Shown piece by piece: positions 44,093 to 52,955 of a DNA stretch of 64,000 bases. Position 1 is the stretch's first letter. The number at the start of each line of letters is the position of its first letter. The notes under the pieces were generated by a model. It was not told where the DNA came from and did not search any database. It saw only the letters and a list, made by a program, of their open reading frames with translations. Both the position numbers and the translations under genes were made by a program. Origin of the DNA: Temperatibacter marinus (GTDB lineage Bacteria; Pseudomonadota; Alphaproteobacteria; Sphingomonadales; Kordiimonadaceae); the NCBI RefSeq assembly GCF_031598375.1, contig NZ_CP123872.1, positions 1,054,001 to 1,118,000 of the forward strand, in the 5' to 3' direction.

Positions 44093-45679
44093 ATGGCATT
44101 AACGCCGAGATTAGATTTAAAACAATCACAACAGCTTGTGATGACGCCGCAATTGCAGCAGGCGATCAAGCTGTTACAATTGTCTAATCTTGAACTGGCA
44201 GACTTTGTTGCCGCTGAAGTGGAACGGAATCCCATGCTTGAAGTGGGGGACCCAAATGACTTTTCTGCAGGGGAAGTAGACCGTCCACAAGATAGCGGGA
44301 CAGCTGAATTACTGACAGAGGGTGGCTCGGATGGCGGCGATGGCAGTGATGGTTTAATCGCAGCGGATAATGCTCTGAATGGGGCTGTCGATACGATGAG
44401 CAGCGCTGAAGGCGCGCTTGATGCTAATATGTCGCTGAATATTTATAACAATGATTCTGTATCGGATCGCGTTGAAAAGACAGATACGGCCGGTGAAATC
44501 GGTGCGTCGGGGTCTCTTAGCTATGACGGAGGCGGTGCAGTACAAACCAGCGGTGGCTATTCGGGCGAAAATAACTTCGAAGCAATGTTGGCAGACGGTG
44601 AGAATCTTCACGATTCTCTAACCAGCCAAATGATGGTGACCTTGAAAGACCCCATTGATCGATTGATAGCTACCCATTTGATCGACCTTGTGGATGAGTC
44701 TGGCTATATCAATGGTGAACTTGCTGATGAAGTGGCCGAGCGCCTCGGTGCCGCTTCAGAAGATATTGATCGCATCCTTGAAGGCCTGCAGACACTTGAA
44801 CCTGCTGGTGTATGTGCCCGAAATTTGGAAGAATGTTTGGCCATTCAATTAAAGGACTTGGATCGATATGACCCCGCCATGCAGGCTTTGGTAGAAAACC
44901 TTCCTCTTCTTGCGCGACGAGAAATGACAAAATTGAAAAAGCTCTGCGGCGTTGGCCAGGATGATTTGACGGATATGATTCGTGAAATCAGACAATTGAA
45001 TCCAAAGCCTGGGTTAGCATTTGGCGGAGAAAGTGTGCAACCTGTTGTCCCGGACATTTTTGTCTTTAAAAATAAAGCGGGCCTTTGGTCTGTTGAATTA
45101 AATACAGACACTCTGCCAAAAGTATTGGTGAATAACAGTTATGTTTCTGAACTGAGTGAAACAGCTACAGGGAAAGAGGCCAAAGCATTTATATCTGATT
45201 GTGTTTCTGGAGCCAATTGGTTGGTAAAAGCATTGGATCAAAGAGCTCGGACGATTTTGAAAGTTGCATCAGCCTTGATTAAACATCAGGAGAGTTTTTT
45301 CCAGCACGGCATTCGATTTCTTAAACCTTTAACATTGAAGGATATTGCTGAAGAAATCGACATGCATGAAAGTACAGTCTCTCGCGTGACCAATAATAAA
45401 TTTATGTCTTGCCCAAGAGGAATGTTTGAACTGAAATATTTTTTCACGTCATCAATTGCTGCTGGAGATGGCGGGGATGCTCATTCATCCGAGTCGGTAA
45501 AATTCCGCATTAAAGAATTAATTGATGCAGAGGATCCGAAGAAAATTTTATCTGATGATAAATTGGTCGATATTCTTAAAAAAGAAGGCATTGATATCGC
45601 AAGGCGCACGGTAGCAAAATATCGAGAGGCGCTTAAAATTCCTTCCTCAGTTCAACGACGTCGACAAAAAAATATTTAA
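44093..45679 (+). CDS. rpoN: RNA polymerase sigma-54 factor
   Basis: Sigma-54, needed for enhancer-dependent promoters. The 528-residue protein has the glutamine-rich region I (LDLKQSQQLVMTPQLQQAIKLLQLSNLELADFV), the acidic region II, the core-binding region (ARNLEECLAIQLKDL), the HTH with HESTVSRVTNNKFMSCPRGMFELKYFF and the RpoN box ARRTVAKYREALKIPSS. The long acidic stretch (residues about 60-180) is Gly/Asp/Ser-rich. Together with hpf and ptsN it forms the conserved rpoN neighbourhood. Confidence 0.99.
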   Translation: MALTPRLDLKQSQQLVMTPQLQQAIKLLQLSNLELADFVAAEVERNPMLEVGDPNDFSAGEVDRPQDSGTAELLTEGGSDGGDGSDGLIAADNALNGAVDTMSSAEGALDANMSLNIYNNDSVSDRVEKTDTAGEIGASGSLSYDGGGAVQTSGGYSGENNFEAMLADGENLHDSLTSQMMVTLKDPIDRLIATHLIDLVDESGYINGELADEVAERLGAASEDIDRILEGLQTLEPAGVCARNLEECLAIQLKDLDRYDPAMQALVENLPLLARREMTKLKKLCGVGQDDLTDMIREIRQLNPKPGLAFGGESVQPVVPDIFVFKNKAGLWSVELNTDTLPKVLVNNSYVSELSETATGKEAKAFISDCVSGANWLVKALDQRARTILKVASALIKHQESFFQHGIRFLKPLTLKDIAEEIDMHESTVSRVTNNKFMSCPRGMFELKYFFTSSIAAGDGGDAHSSESVKFRIKELIDAEDPKKILSDDKLVDILKKEGIDIARRTVAKYREALKIPSSVQRRRQKNI

Positions 45680-46005
45680 CCCCAGTACCTTACAACATTT
45701 GCGATTTGTGCTCATAAAGAGGGCCAGTTCGCTGGGTTTTTATGTCTGTGTTAATATTGTCGCAAAATATTCATATATTGCAACGAATACCAGCCTCTTG
45801 AAATATAAGTTTAAAATAACTACATGACAGGTAAGATAAATATGCTAATATTTTCTTGTAGCGCTTCTCGCTATTTCTTAAAGGGGTGAAAGGAGAGTTC
45901 ACATAGTCCACAACGCATCCCCCGTATGCATAACCCTTATGGTTAATTTTGTATCAATGGCAGTCTCAATCTGTACTGCCCTATTTGTAGAGGGAAAAAA
46001 TAATT
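45680..46005. other. 326-bp gap between rpoN and hpf
   Basis: Contains a short hairpin CCAG-TTCG-CTGG before GTTTTT (about 45724-45740), which may end the rpoN transcript, then a region of promoter-like TTGCAA/AATATA (45778-45807). Close to hpf lie two hairpins: TAACC-CTTAT-GGTTA (45931-45945) and GGCAGT-10 nt-ACTGCC (45959-45980). No convincing ORF or known RNA family was seen. Confidence 0.4.
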
Positions 46006-46584
46006 ATGGAAATTCGTGTATCTGGAAAAAATATGAACGTTGGTGAAGCTTTTTCAATTCACATCCAGGAACGACTCAATACAATAGCAGACAAATATTT
46101 CTCTCGATCGATTGACGCACATACCAATGTCAGTAAAGAAGGTCACCTATATAGGATAGACGTCTCGATGCACGCTAATCAGGGCATCAATCTTCAAAGT
46201 CGAGGGGAAGGTAGTGAACCCTACGGTGCCTTTGAAGTTGCCGCTGAAAAAGTTGAAAAACAGCTTCGGCGTTATAAGAGGCGCCTGAAAAATCATCATC
46301 ATAACGGCCCTAGTGAAGCAGAGATAGAGCGTATGGCTTATACCGTACTGGCTCCTGAGCCTGAGGCTGAGGATGAGGGGGTAAATGAAGAAGGTAGAGA
46401 CGATCAGCCAATCATTATTGCCGAAACTCATAAAGAGGTTCCAACAGTGGTTGTAGGCGATGCGGTGATGCTGATGGATCTGGCGGATACCAATGCTTTC
46501 TTGTTTAGAAATTCAAAAACGAAGACCCTTGAGGTGGTATATAAACGGCCTGATGGTAATATAGGGTGGATTTCTACAGATTAA
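46006..46584 (+). CDS. hpf: Ribosome hibernation-promoting factor (long form)
   Basis: Long HPF/RaiA of 192 residues that dimerises 70S ribosomes into inactive 100S particles. The N-terminal S30AE domain (MEIRVSGKNMNVGEAFSIHIQERL, AAEKVEKQLRRYKRRLKNHH) is followed by an acidic linker and the C-terminal S30AE-C domain (VMLMDLADTNAFLFRNSKTKTLEVVYKRPDGNIGWI). Leader hairpins lie just before the start. Confidence 0.97.
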   Translation: MEIRVSGKNMNVGEAFSIHIQERLNTIADKYFSRSIDAHTNVSKEGHLYRIDVSMHANQGINLQSRGEGSEPYGAFEVAAEKVEKQLRRYKRRLKNHHHNGPSEAEIERMAYTVLAPEPEAEDEGVNEEGRDDQPIIIAETHKEVPTVVVGDAVMLMDLADTNAFLFRNSKTKTLEVVYKRPDGNIGWISTD

Positions 46585-46634
46585 CCGTGTATGTAGCAGC
46601 CGACGCAGCGTTTTGCTGCAGCGCAAAAAATCAG

Positions 46635-46660
46635 AAAAGGCCCTTTAAGCGGGCCTTTTT
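46635..46660 (+). terminator. Terminator after hpf
   Basis: AAAAGGCCC (46635-46643) and GGGCCTTTT (46651-46659), loop TTTAAGC, T-run. It separates hpf from ptsN. Confidence 0.88.
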
Positions 46661-46694
46661 ATATGGTTTGAATAGAAAGTAATCGGTATTAGTC

Positions 46695-47174
46695 ATGTCT
46701 GTCTTATCCCTCTTTACAGAAGAGACGATCTTTAATCCTTTAAAGGTGCGCAGTAAAAAACAATTGCTCGTAAAATTATCTGATTTAGCTGCCGTGAAAA
46801 CAGGTCTCAAGAGTAGCGATATTTTTCAAGCCTTGATTGATCGAGAAAAATTAGGCTCTACAGCTCTAGGACATGGTGTGGCAATACCTCATCTTAGCGT
46901 CAAGGACTGTCCGAGTGTTTCTGTCTTTTTAGCCATCTTGGACAAGCCAATATCTTTTGATGCAATCGATGGTCAACCTATAGATGTTGTGGTTTTTTTG
47001 CTCGCACCTGAAGATAAAAACGGCCTGCATCTCAGAACGATGTCTAAGATATCGCGGTTGCTGCGCGATGAGGATTTTTGTTTACGCTTAAGGGGTGCTG
47101 GGGATCCAGCTGCAACTTTAGCCGTCTTATTTGATCGTGAAGAACAAAACAAATCTTTCAAACTGAGAGCTTAA
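46695..47174 (+). CDS. ptsN: PTS IIA-like nitrogen regulatory protein
   Basis: Enzyme IIA-Ntr of the nitrogen phosphotransferase system, a regulator of potassium, nitrogen and stress control. The 159-residue protein has the phospho-accepting His 66 in LGHGVAIPHLSV and the typical FDAIDGQPIDVVVFLLAPED. It lies 34 nt after the hpf terminator. Its stop overlaps the stop of convergent truA by 3 nt, and I see no terminator between them. Confidence 0.97.
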   Translation: MSVLSLFTEETIFNPLKVRSKKQLLVKLSDLAAVKTGLKSSDIFQALIDREKLGSTALGHGVAIPHLSVKDCPSVSVFLAILDKPISFDAIDGQPIDVVVFLLAPEDKNGLHLRTMSKISRLLRDEDFCLRLRGAGDPAATLAVLFDREEQNKSFKLRA

Positions 47175-47914
47175 TAATCTACTTTTCTAAAGTAGAGCCC
47201 GTCCGGCGGTGCATTCAGGCCAAGTCTCGATCGATCACAAGCTTGCAAAGCTATTTTTACATCTTCGGGCGCCCATTGTCCGTGTCCGACCATAGATAAT
47301 GTCCCTGTGATGGATCTGATTTGATGATGCAGAAAGGAGCGAGCCCCGGCATGAATATGTATTTCATCACTGCCGTTAAGACGTTCTACTTTTAAATAAT
47401 CAAGAGTTTTTACAGGGCTATCTGATTGACAGTGCACATGTCTGAAAGTTGTGAAATCGTGCATTCCAATCAAATGATTTGCCCCTGCTTGCATGGCGTC
47501 CACATCAAGCCGTTTTGGCACGTGCCAAACCAGCCCCTTTTGAAAGGTCAGTCTTGGTCTTCGGTTGAGAATTTTATAGGTATAATGACGTTGGACAGCA
47601 TCAAAGCGAGCATGGAAATCATCCTGGACCTTTTCGGCCATTAAAATGGCCACAGGATATGGTTTGAGGTGGAAATTCAAGGCCCCAACGACACCGTCAG
47701 TCTCTATATCTTTTTCTATAGAGAAATGAGCCACCTGTCCTAACCCATGAACACCAGCATCTGTACGGCCTGAACCATAGAGCGTGGTTTTGACACCGGT
47801 GAACTTTTCTATTGCTTCTTCAATCACTTGTTGAACAGACAAATGTTCTTTCTGTCTTTGCCATCCAACAAAGGGTCTGCCGTCATATTCAATAATGATC
47901 TTAAATCGTTGCAT
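47171..47914 (-). CDS. truA: tRNA pseudouridine synthase TruA
   Basis: Makes pseudouridine at positions 38-40 of tRNA. 247 residues from ATG 47914. The catalytic Asp is in YGSGRTDAGVHGLGQ (about residue 54), with RFDAVQRHYTYKIL, HHQIRSITGTL and FRKVDY at the end. A TTG 12 nt upstream is in frame but overlaps fmt. Fmt-truA order is conserved. Confidence 0.97.
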   Translation of the reverse strand: MQRFKIIIEYDGRPFVGWQRQKEHLSVQQVIEEAIEKFTGVKTTLYGSGRTDAGVHGLGQVAHFSIEKDIETDGVVGALNFHLKPYPVAILMAEKVQDDFHARFDAVQRHYTYKILNRRPRLTFQKGLVWHVPKRLDVDAMQAGANHLIGMHDFTTFRHVHCQSDSPVKTLDYLKVERLNGSDEIHIHAGARSFLHHQIRSITGTLSMVGHGQWAPEDVKIALQACDRSRLGLNAPPDGLYFRKVDY

Positions 47915-47919
47915 ACTTA

Positions 47920-48849
47920 TTAACAATCCACTTGGGATCCCATTTCTATTGGAAACCCTCTCAAGAATTCTTCTCGATGCATTGGCCCTTTGCCTGCACG
48001 TTGAATCTTTTGGATCTGATAAGCCCCGTCCCCACAGGCAATTGTTAAGGCATTATCGAGGAATGTCCCTGCCGGTTTCTGTTTATTATTCCTATGAGGC
48101 ATAACAGTGCCTGACAAAACTTTAAAACGATGGCCCTCAACTTCAAACCAAGCGCCTGGAAAGGGAAAGAGGCCTCTGACCAGTTGATCTACCTGTTGAG
48201 CAGACTGATTCCAACGTATTTTAGCCTCGGATTTTTCAATTTTCCGCGCATAGGTTATCCCGTCTTCCGCTTGGGCTTGGGGTGTTATATTTCCTTCTGC
48301 AAAGGCGGTAATTGTTTCATGAATAAGGTCAGCCCCCATTTGAGCGAGACGATCATGCATATCAGCCGTGGTTTCTGTTTCTCCGATTGTCGTTTTCGCT
48401 TCTGCAAGAATAGGGCCTGTGTCTAAGCCTGCTTCCATAACCATAATATCGACACCAGTTTCTGAATCTCCTGCCATAATAGCCCGATGTATAGGTGCTG
48501 CGCCGCGCCATCGGGGCAGTAGGCTGGCATGGACATTCACACAGCCATATTGTGGGGCGTCTAGTACAGGAACTGGCAAAATCTGGCCAAAAGCGACAAC
48601 GACGGCCATTTCGAGATTGAGATCTTTAAATTCTTGTATTGCGGCTTCAGTTTTCATGGATTGCGGTGTCAAAACAGGCAGTGCGTGCAGATCAGCCAAT
48701 TGATGAACAGCACTTTTACGCAGTTGTTTACCGCGTCCTGCGCGTGCAGGGGGTTGCGTATAAACGGCTGCAATCTCGTGCCCTTCTTCAATAAGGGCTT
48801 TTAGTGTATAGGTCGCGAAGTCAGGTGTGCCCATAAATGCGAGACGCAT
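47920..48849 (-). CDS. fmt: Methionyl-tRNA formyltransferase
   Basis: Formylates initiator Met-tRNA using 10-formyl-THF. 309 residues with MRLAFMGTPDFATYTLKALIEEGHEIAAVYTQ, the catalytic NVHASLLPRWRGAAPIHRAIMAGD, MVMEAGLDTGPIL and the C-terminal domain. Immediately follows def (9 nt) in the same direction, the usual def-fmt pair, then truA. Confidence 0.99.
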   Translation of the reverse strand: MRLAFMGTPDFATYTLKALIEEGHEIAAVYTQPPARAGRGKQLRKSAVHQLADLHALPVLTPQSMKTEAAIQEFKDLNLEMAVVVAFGQILPVPVLDAPQYGCVNVHASLLPRWRGAAPIHRAIMAGDSETGVDIMVMEAGLDTGPILAEAKTTIGETETTADMHDRLAQMGADLIHETITAFAEGNITPQAQAEDGITYARKIEKSEAKIRWNQSAQQVDQLVRGLFPFPGAWFEVEGHRFKVLSGTVMPHRNNKQKPAGTFLDNALTIACGDGAYQIQKIQRAGKGPMHREEFLRGFPIEMGSQVDC

Positions 48850-48858
48850 AGCAATATC

Positions 48859-49377
48859 CTAGAGTACTGTTGTTGACTTTGTGGCTTTTGCAACTTTCTT
48901 GATAATCATATTGCGCTTTAAGCGCGAAAGATAGTCAATGAAGACGACGCCGTTAAGGTGATCAATCTCATGTTGGACACATGTGGCGGCTAGACCGTCA
49001 AACATGGTTTCTTGTTGCTTACCATCATAATCGAGATAACGGACTTTGACGGAGTCTGGTCTTTCTACTTCCGCATAATGTTCAGGGACTGACAAACACC
49101 CTTCGTTATATATATTAAACTCAGGGCTTTCCCAAATAACCTCTGGATTAACAAGAAATAGGGGTTTCTTTTCTTCTTCAGTCCCCTCTGTATCCATTAC
49201 AAGCAAACGCTTTGGCACCCCAACTTGAATTGCGGCAAGGCCAATCCCCGGCGCATCATACATTGTTTCAAGCATGTCATCCATAAGTCGACGGAGGTCA
49301 TTGTCTACCTGCCCGAGCTCTGTTGAGTTGGTTTTTAATAAAGGATCAGGAACTGATATAATATCAAGCTTTGCCAT
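48859..49377 (-). CDS. def: Peptide deformylase
   Basis: Removes N-formyl from nascent proteins; metalloenzyme. 172 residues with all three motifs: GIGLAAIQVG (residues about 45-54), EGCLSVPEHYAEVERP, and QHEIDHLNGVVF. The start ATG 49377 has GAGAG five bases upstream; ATG 49389 is also in frame. It is the first gene of the def-fmt-truA unit. Confidence 0.99.
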   Translation of the reverse strand: MAKLDIISVPDPLLKTNSTELGQVDNDLRRLMDDMLETMYDAPGIGLAAIQVGVPKRLLVMDTEGTEEEKKPLFLVNPEVIWESPEFNIYNEGCLSVPEHYAEVERPDSVKVRYLDYDGKQQETMFDGLAATCVQHEIDHLNGVVFIDYLSRLKRNMIIKKVAKATKSTTVL

Positions 49378-49475
49378 TTCTACTCTCATTCATCGTCATA
49401 TTCTGTGAGCACTCTTAGGACTAAGGAGGCCTTGCGTCAAGGAAATGGCGCACTTTTCCAATAGTGAAAGTGATT

Positions 49476-49871
49476 CTAAAGGTCTTTGTCGATTTTTTCT
49501 GAATGATGATAAAGGTTTTTAGGATCTTCAATTTCTACCACCCATACATCAGGATCGTAACGTCTTTCTTTTGAAATTTTTTCGTCGATTTCTTTTTCTG
49601 AAAGATTTTGATCAGAGGGGGGATTATCCTGCATATGAGAAGGTGTTCGTCGCCAAACGCGGTTGCCCTCAAAATCGGTAGCTTGTTGTAAGAGATAAGC
49701 AGTTCCATCCATCAAACAGACTTTTATGAGGATTGTGCCGCGCTCCCGATCGCCGCGTATCACTTGAAATGCCATAAGTCCTGCGACTTGGCACTGTCTG
49801 ATGAGGGCTTGTACCCATAATTCTGAGTTGAGGCGGCTACGCCCTTCGGAGGAAAACATATATTTATTCAC
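49476..49871 (-). CDS. DUF1491 family protein
   Basis: A 131-residue protein of the DUF1491 family: RLNSELWVQALIRQCQVAGLMAFQVIRGDRERGTILIKV near the start and RRYDPDVWVVEIEDP near the end, both family-typical. It overlaps the PilZ gene end by 8 nt, so the two are co-translated. The function is unknown; the family is confined to alphaproteobacteria as far as I know. Confidence 0.9.
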   Translation of the reverse strand: MNKYMFSSEGRSRLNSELWVQALIRQCQVAGLMAFQVIRGDRERGTILIKVCLMDGTAYLLQQATDFEGNRVWRRTPSHMQDNPPSDQNLSEKEIDEKISKERRYDPDVWVVEIEDPKNLYHHSEKIDKDL

Positions 49872-50214
49872 TTAAGCCCAAGGTTTGCAAACTGTCTTTG
49901 AATATTCGCTTAATTTCCGAATCTGGGACCATGAAGAGCAGTCCGCACGATTCTTCGTCCTGCCAAGCGATGCGTGCCTTAACACTGCTGTTGTTTTTCT
50001 TAGGGAGAGATAGCGTGACGTCGGTTCCTTCTTTAAAGGGGAGATCCACTCGGATGCGCGCCCCGCCAAGGGATAGATTCCATATTTGACAAGGAAATTC
50101 ATGGCCGTTTACTGTTAAGAGGGCAGGCCAAAGGACTGAGCGTCGATTGTGCTGACGCTGACTTTGAGACTGAGAGTCGTTCTTTTGTTTAGAAAGATTC
50201 GGCATAGGTTTCAA
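49864..50214 (-). CDS. PilZ domain protein
   Basis: A 116-residue protein with a single PilZ domain, likely a c-di-GMP receptor. The conserved RxxxR-like motif is QHNRRSVLWPA (around residue 22-27), followed by IWNLSLGGARIRVD (the D/NxSxxG motif is NLSLGG). It is divergent from the LuxO-like regulator gene; the region between them holds the LuxO-type repeats. Its downstream partner DUF1491 overlaps. Confidence 0.88.
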   Translation of the reverse strand: MKPMPNLSKQKNDSQSQSQRQHNRRSVLWPALLTVNGHEFPCQIWNLSLGGARIRVDLPFKEGTDVTLSLPKKNNSSVKARIAWQDEESCGLLFMVPDSEIKRIFKDSLQTLGLSE

Positions 50215-50302
50215 ATTATCCGTTAAATAAGCACACAGAGTATGCCTTTTAATCTATTCAATGTCATTATTTCCCTAAAAAATAGCTAAAATTTAAGGGA
50301 AC

Positions 50303-50315
50303 TTGCAACATGCAT
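50303..50315. promoter_or_regulatory. LuxO-type operator-like site 1
   Basis: TTGCA-ACA-TGCAT, one mismatch from the Vibrio LuxO consensus TTGCA-W3-TGCAA. It lies 73 bp before the TTG at 50388. Confidence 0.5.
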
Positions 50316-50331
50316 TGTCGTACAGCTGAAT

Positions 50332-50350
50332 CTGTTGCATCTTGCAACAG
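50332..50350. promoter_or_regulatory. LuxO-type operator-like site 2
   Basis: CTGTTGCA-TCT-TGCAACAG, a perfect 8-bp inverted repeat with TTGCA-N3-TGCAA at its core (50335-50347). Its centre is 32 bp from site 1. It overlaps a promoter-like TTGCAA (50342-50347). Confidence 0.6.
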
Positions 50351-50387
50351 TTCTGGTACTTTAAACTAATTCTGCGTTTAAGAGGTC

Positions 50388-51872
50388 TTGACTAAGTCAT
50401 ATAGAGGGAGTCGGCGAAGCGTAAGAGTGAGAGGGAAGACGTTAGTGACAGGGGGGGATGTGACAAAACCTGCATCAATATTGATCGTCGAAGACAGTCG
50501 TTCTTTGGCGCTGACCTATGTGGTTTATCTTCAGGATCAGTCCTTTTCGGTTTCAACCGTCGAAACGGGGCAGGAGGCGAAGAAAGCAATTTTAAAAAAT
50601 CGTCCAAAAATAATATTACTAGATTTAAAACTTCCAGATATGGATGGTTTAGATATTTTGAAATGGATGAATTCTAATAAAATTACGGCTCAAGTGATCG
50701 TTATTACAGCCCATGGTTCAGTCTCTATTGCTGTGGATGCTATGCAGGCTGGGGCTTTTGATTTCTTGTTGAAACCTTTTTCCAAGGAACGCCTTGTTAC
50801 CACAGTACGCAATGCTTCTAAACTTATTGAATTAGAAACAATTGTTGAACATTACAGAGACAATTCCAATAGTAAAGCAGTGGGGGATTTTATAGGAGAA
50901 AGTGCCCCTATGAAGGCTGTCTATCGCATGATAAGTGATGCGGCTCCTTCTCGCGCCAGCACCTTTATCATGGGAGAATCTGGGACTGGGAAAGAATTAT
51001 GTGCGGAAGCTATTCATCTTCATAGCCCAAGAAAAGAAAAACCTTTCGTCGCATTAAACTGTGCTGCCATTCCTGCGAATCTGATCGAAAGTGAAATTTT
51101 TGGTCATAAGAAAGGGGCGTTCACCGGAGCCTCAGAGGATCGAGACGGGGCGGCGGTAAAGGCGGATGGAGGCACGCTTTTTCTTGATGAGATTTGTGAA
51201 ATGCCGATGGATTTACAGGCGAAGCTTCTTAGATTTGTCCAAAATGGGACCGTCATGCCCTTGGGCAGTACAGACGAGGTTAAAGTGAATGTGCGCTTTG
51301 TCTGTGCCACCAATAGAACGCCGTGGGAGGAAGTGGAAAGAGGAACTTTTAGAGAAGACCTCTATTATCGGTTGCATGTAATCCCCATTCATTTACCGCC
51401 GCTTAGAGATCGGGGAAATGATATCATTCGAATTGCTGAATATTTACTCCATCGCTATGCAAAGGAGGAAGGAAAAGACTTTGAGAAGATTGGTCCTTCT
51501 GCAATTTCTGCCTTAATGGCGCATGATTGGCCTGGAAATGTGCGAGAGTTGTCCAATGTTATTCAGTCTGCTGTTGTGTTGAATGAGGGGCCAGATCTTA
51601 AAGGAACAATGATTGCTGATTTAGTGGGCCGGGGTCGCCGTCGGCGAGACCAGTTAAGTCACGCTCAGACAGAGTCCAAACAAAGAATGACTGTTCATCA
51701 AGATGATCAAGAGGTTGAAAGTATAAGGCCCCTTGATCAAGTTGAAAGGGAGGCCATAGAGCATGCTATTGCCTTGATGGATGGGAAAGTTCGGAAGGCA
51801 GCAAAAGCATTGAATGTGAATGCTTCAACGCTATATAGGAAAATGAAATCATGGGGTGTCGATCCGGTTTGA
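50388..51872 (+). CDS. LuxO-like sigma-54-dependent response regulator
   Basis: A 494-residue enhancer-binding protein with a receiver domain (residues about 30-145, phospho-acceptor Asp 79 in ILLDLKLPDMDG), a AAA+ domain (Walker A GESGTGKE at 196-203, GAFTGA at 243-248 for sigma-54 contact) and a Fis-type HTH (VRKAAKALNVNASTLYRKMKSWG) at the end. The AAA segment ALNCAAIPANLIESEIFGH and the HTH YRKMKSW closely resemble Vibrio LuxO. Start uncertain: TTG 50388 has AGAGG only two bases away; GTG 50427, 50445 or 50460 would shorten the disordered basic N-terminus. Two LuxO-type sites lie upstream. Confidence 0.9.
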   Translation: MTKSYRGSRRSVRVRGKTLVTGGDVTKPASILIVEDSRSLALTYVVYLQDQSFSVSTVETGQEAKKAILKNRPKIILLDLKLPDMDGLDILKWMNSNKITAQVIVITAHGSVSIAVDAMQAGAFDFLLKPFSKERLVTTVRNASKLIELETIVEHYRDNSNSKAVGDFIGESAPMKAVYRMISDAAPSRASTFIMGESGTGKELCAEAIHLHSPRKEKPFVALNCAAIPANLIESEIFGHKKGAFTGASEDRDGAAVKADGGTLFLDEICEMPMDLQAKLLRFVQNGTVMPLGSTDEVKVNVRFVCATNRTPWEEVERGTFREDLYYRLHVIPIHLPPLRDRGNDIIRIAEYLLHRYAKEEGKDFEKIGPSAISALMAHDWPGNVRELSNVIQSAVVLNEGPDLKGTMIADLVGRGRRRRDQLSHAQTESKQRMTVHQDDQEVESIRPLDQVEREAIEHAIALMDGKVRKAAKALNVNASTLYRKMKSWGVDPV

Positions 51873-51941
51873 TGTCATAAGCTATGACCAGCCAACTCCC
51901 CATAACTAACTATTAAAGAAATATAACAGCAGGAGATCAAA

Positions 51942-52862
51942 ATGCGTGCACAGTCTATTCTAGATTTAATTGGCAACACGGCGCATGTGAGAGTGTCAAA
52001 TTTATTTCCAGATCATGAGGTTTGGATCAAGCAAGAGCGTTCTAACCCTGGGGGCTCAATCAAAGACAGAATTGCTCTGGCTATGATTACAGCCGCTGAA
52101 GAAAAGGGCGATTTGAAACCGGGGGGTACAATCATCGAGCCGACTAGTGGGAATACTGGGATCGGTCTTGCCATGGTTGCAGCCGTGCGCGGGTATCGGA
52201 TCATTCTCGTGATGCCTGAAAGTATGTCCATTGAACGACGTCGTTTGATGCTGGCTTATGGAGCAGAATTTGACCTCACGCCTAAAGAGCTTGGCATGAA
52301 GGGGGCTATTGCACGCGCTGAGGCACTTGTAGCGGAGAATGAAGGGGCCTGGATGCCGGCTCAATTTGAAAATCCTGCTAATATTGCTATTCATGAAGCA
52401 ACAACCGCTCAGGAGATTGCAGCAGATTTTCCTGAGGGATTGGACTATATGGTTACGGGCGTTGGCACTGGCGGGCATTTTTCAGGTGTGTCAAAAGTGT
52501 TGAAAGAAAAGTGGCCTGCAATGAAAGCATTTGCTGTTGAGCCAGACTTATCGCCAGTTCTGTCGGGTGGTGATCCCAGTCCACATCCGATTCAAGGTAT
52601 CGGTGCAGGCTTTGTCCCCAAAAATATGAATTTAAACATTGCAGATCAAATTGTGACAGTGGCCGCAGAAGATGCCAAGGAATGGGCCCGTCGAGCCGCG
52701 TCAAAAGAAGCGATGTTGGTTGGAATTTCTTCTGGTGCAACGCTTGCAGCCATTCACAAAATATTACCAGACCTTCCAAAAGGTAGTCGGATATTAGGGT
52801 TTAATTACGATACTGGGGAGCGCTATTTGTCTATTCCTGATTTTTTACCAACACCGGAATAG
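51942..52862 (+). CDS. cysK: Cysteine synthase A
   Basis: O-acetylserine sulfhydrylase: PLP enzyme joining O-acetylserine and sulfide. 306 residues with the PLP-lysine in [15 protein letters not shown], the loop [12 protein letters not shown], and [12 protein letters not shown]-terminus [10 protein letters not shown]. The ribosome-binding site is GCAGGAGATCAAA. It is 69 nt after the LuxO-like gene in the same direction; operon membership is uncertain. A strong terminator follows. Confidence 0.97.
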   Translation: MRAQSILDLIGNTAHVRVSNLFPDHEVWIKQERSNPGGSIKDRIALAMITAAEEKGDLKPGGTIIEPTSGNTGIGLAMVAAVRGYRIILVMPESMSIERRRLMLAYGAEFDLTPKELGMKGAIARAEALVAENEGAWMPAQFENPANIAIHEATTAQEIAADFPEGLDYMVTGVGTGGHFSGVSKVLKEKWPAMKAFAVEPDLSPVLSGGDPSPHPIQGIGAGFVPKNMNLNIADQIVTVAAEDAKEWARRAASKEAMLVGISSGATLAAIHKILPDLPKGSRILGFNYDTGERYLSIPDFLPTPE

Positions 52863-52880
52863 AACAATCAACCAACAACT

Positions 52881-52912
52881 AAAAAAGGCCAGCTTCCCGC
52901 TGGCCTTCCTTT
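52881..52912 (+). terminator. Terminator after cysK
   Basis: AAGGCCAGC (52885-52893), loop TTCCC, GCTGGCCTT (52899-52907), then a T-rich tail. Confidence 0.82.
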
Positions 52913-52921
52913 CAATAGAGT

Positions 52922-52951
52922 AAAAGGTTCCTGTTACTAGGGACAGGAACC
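52922..52951 (-). terminator. Terminator of maeB
   Basis: On the minus strand: 9-bp perfect stem of GGTTCCTGT/ACAGGAACC (52926-52934 and 52943-52951), then TTTT. It lies immediately after the maeB stop, back to back with the cysK terminator. Confidence 0.85.
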
Positions 52952-52955
52952 CACC

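Noticed and set aside
50215-50387. Possible sigma-54 promoter in the PilZ/LuxO-like gap
   Set aside because: No GG-N10-GC spacing on either strand; the nearest minus-strand candidate (GGCATACTCTGTGTGC) has a 12-base gap.
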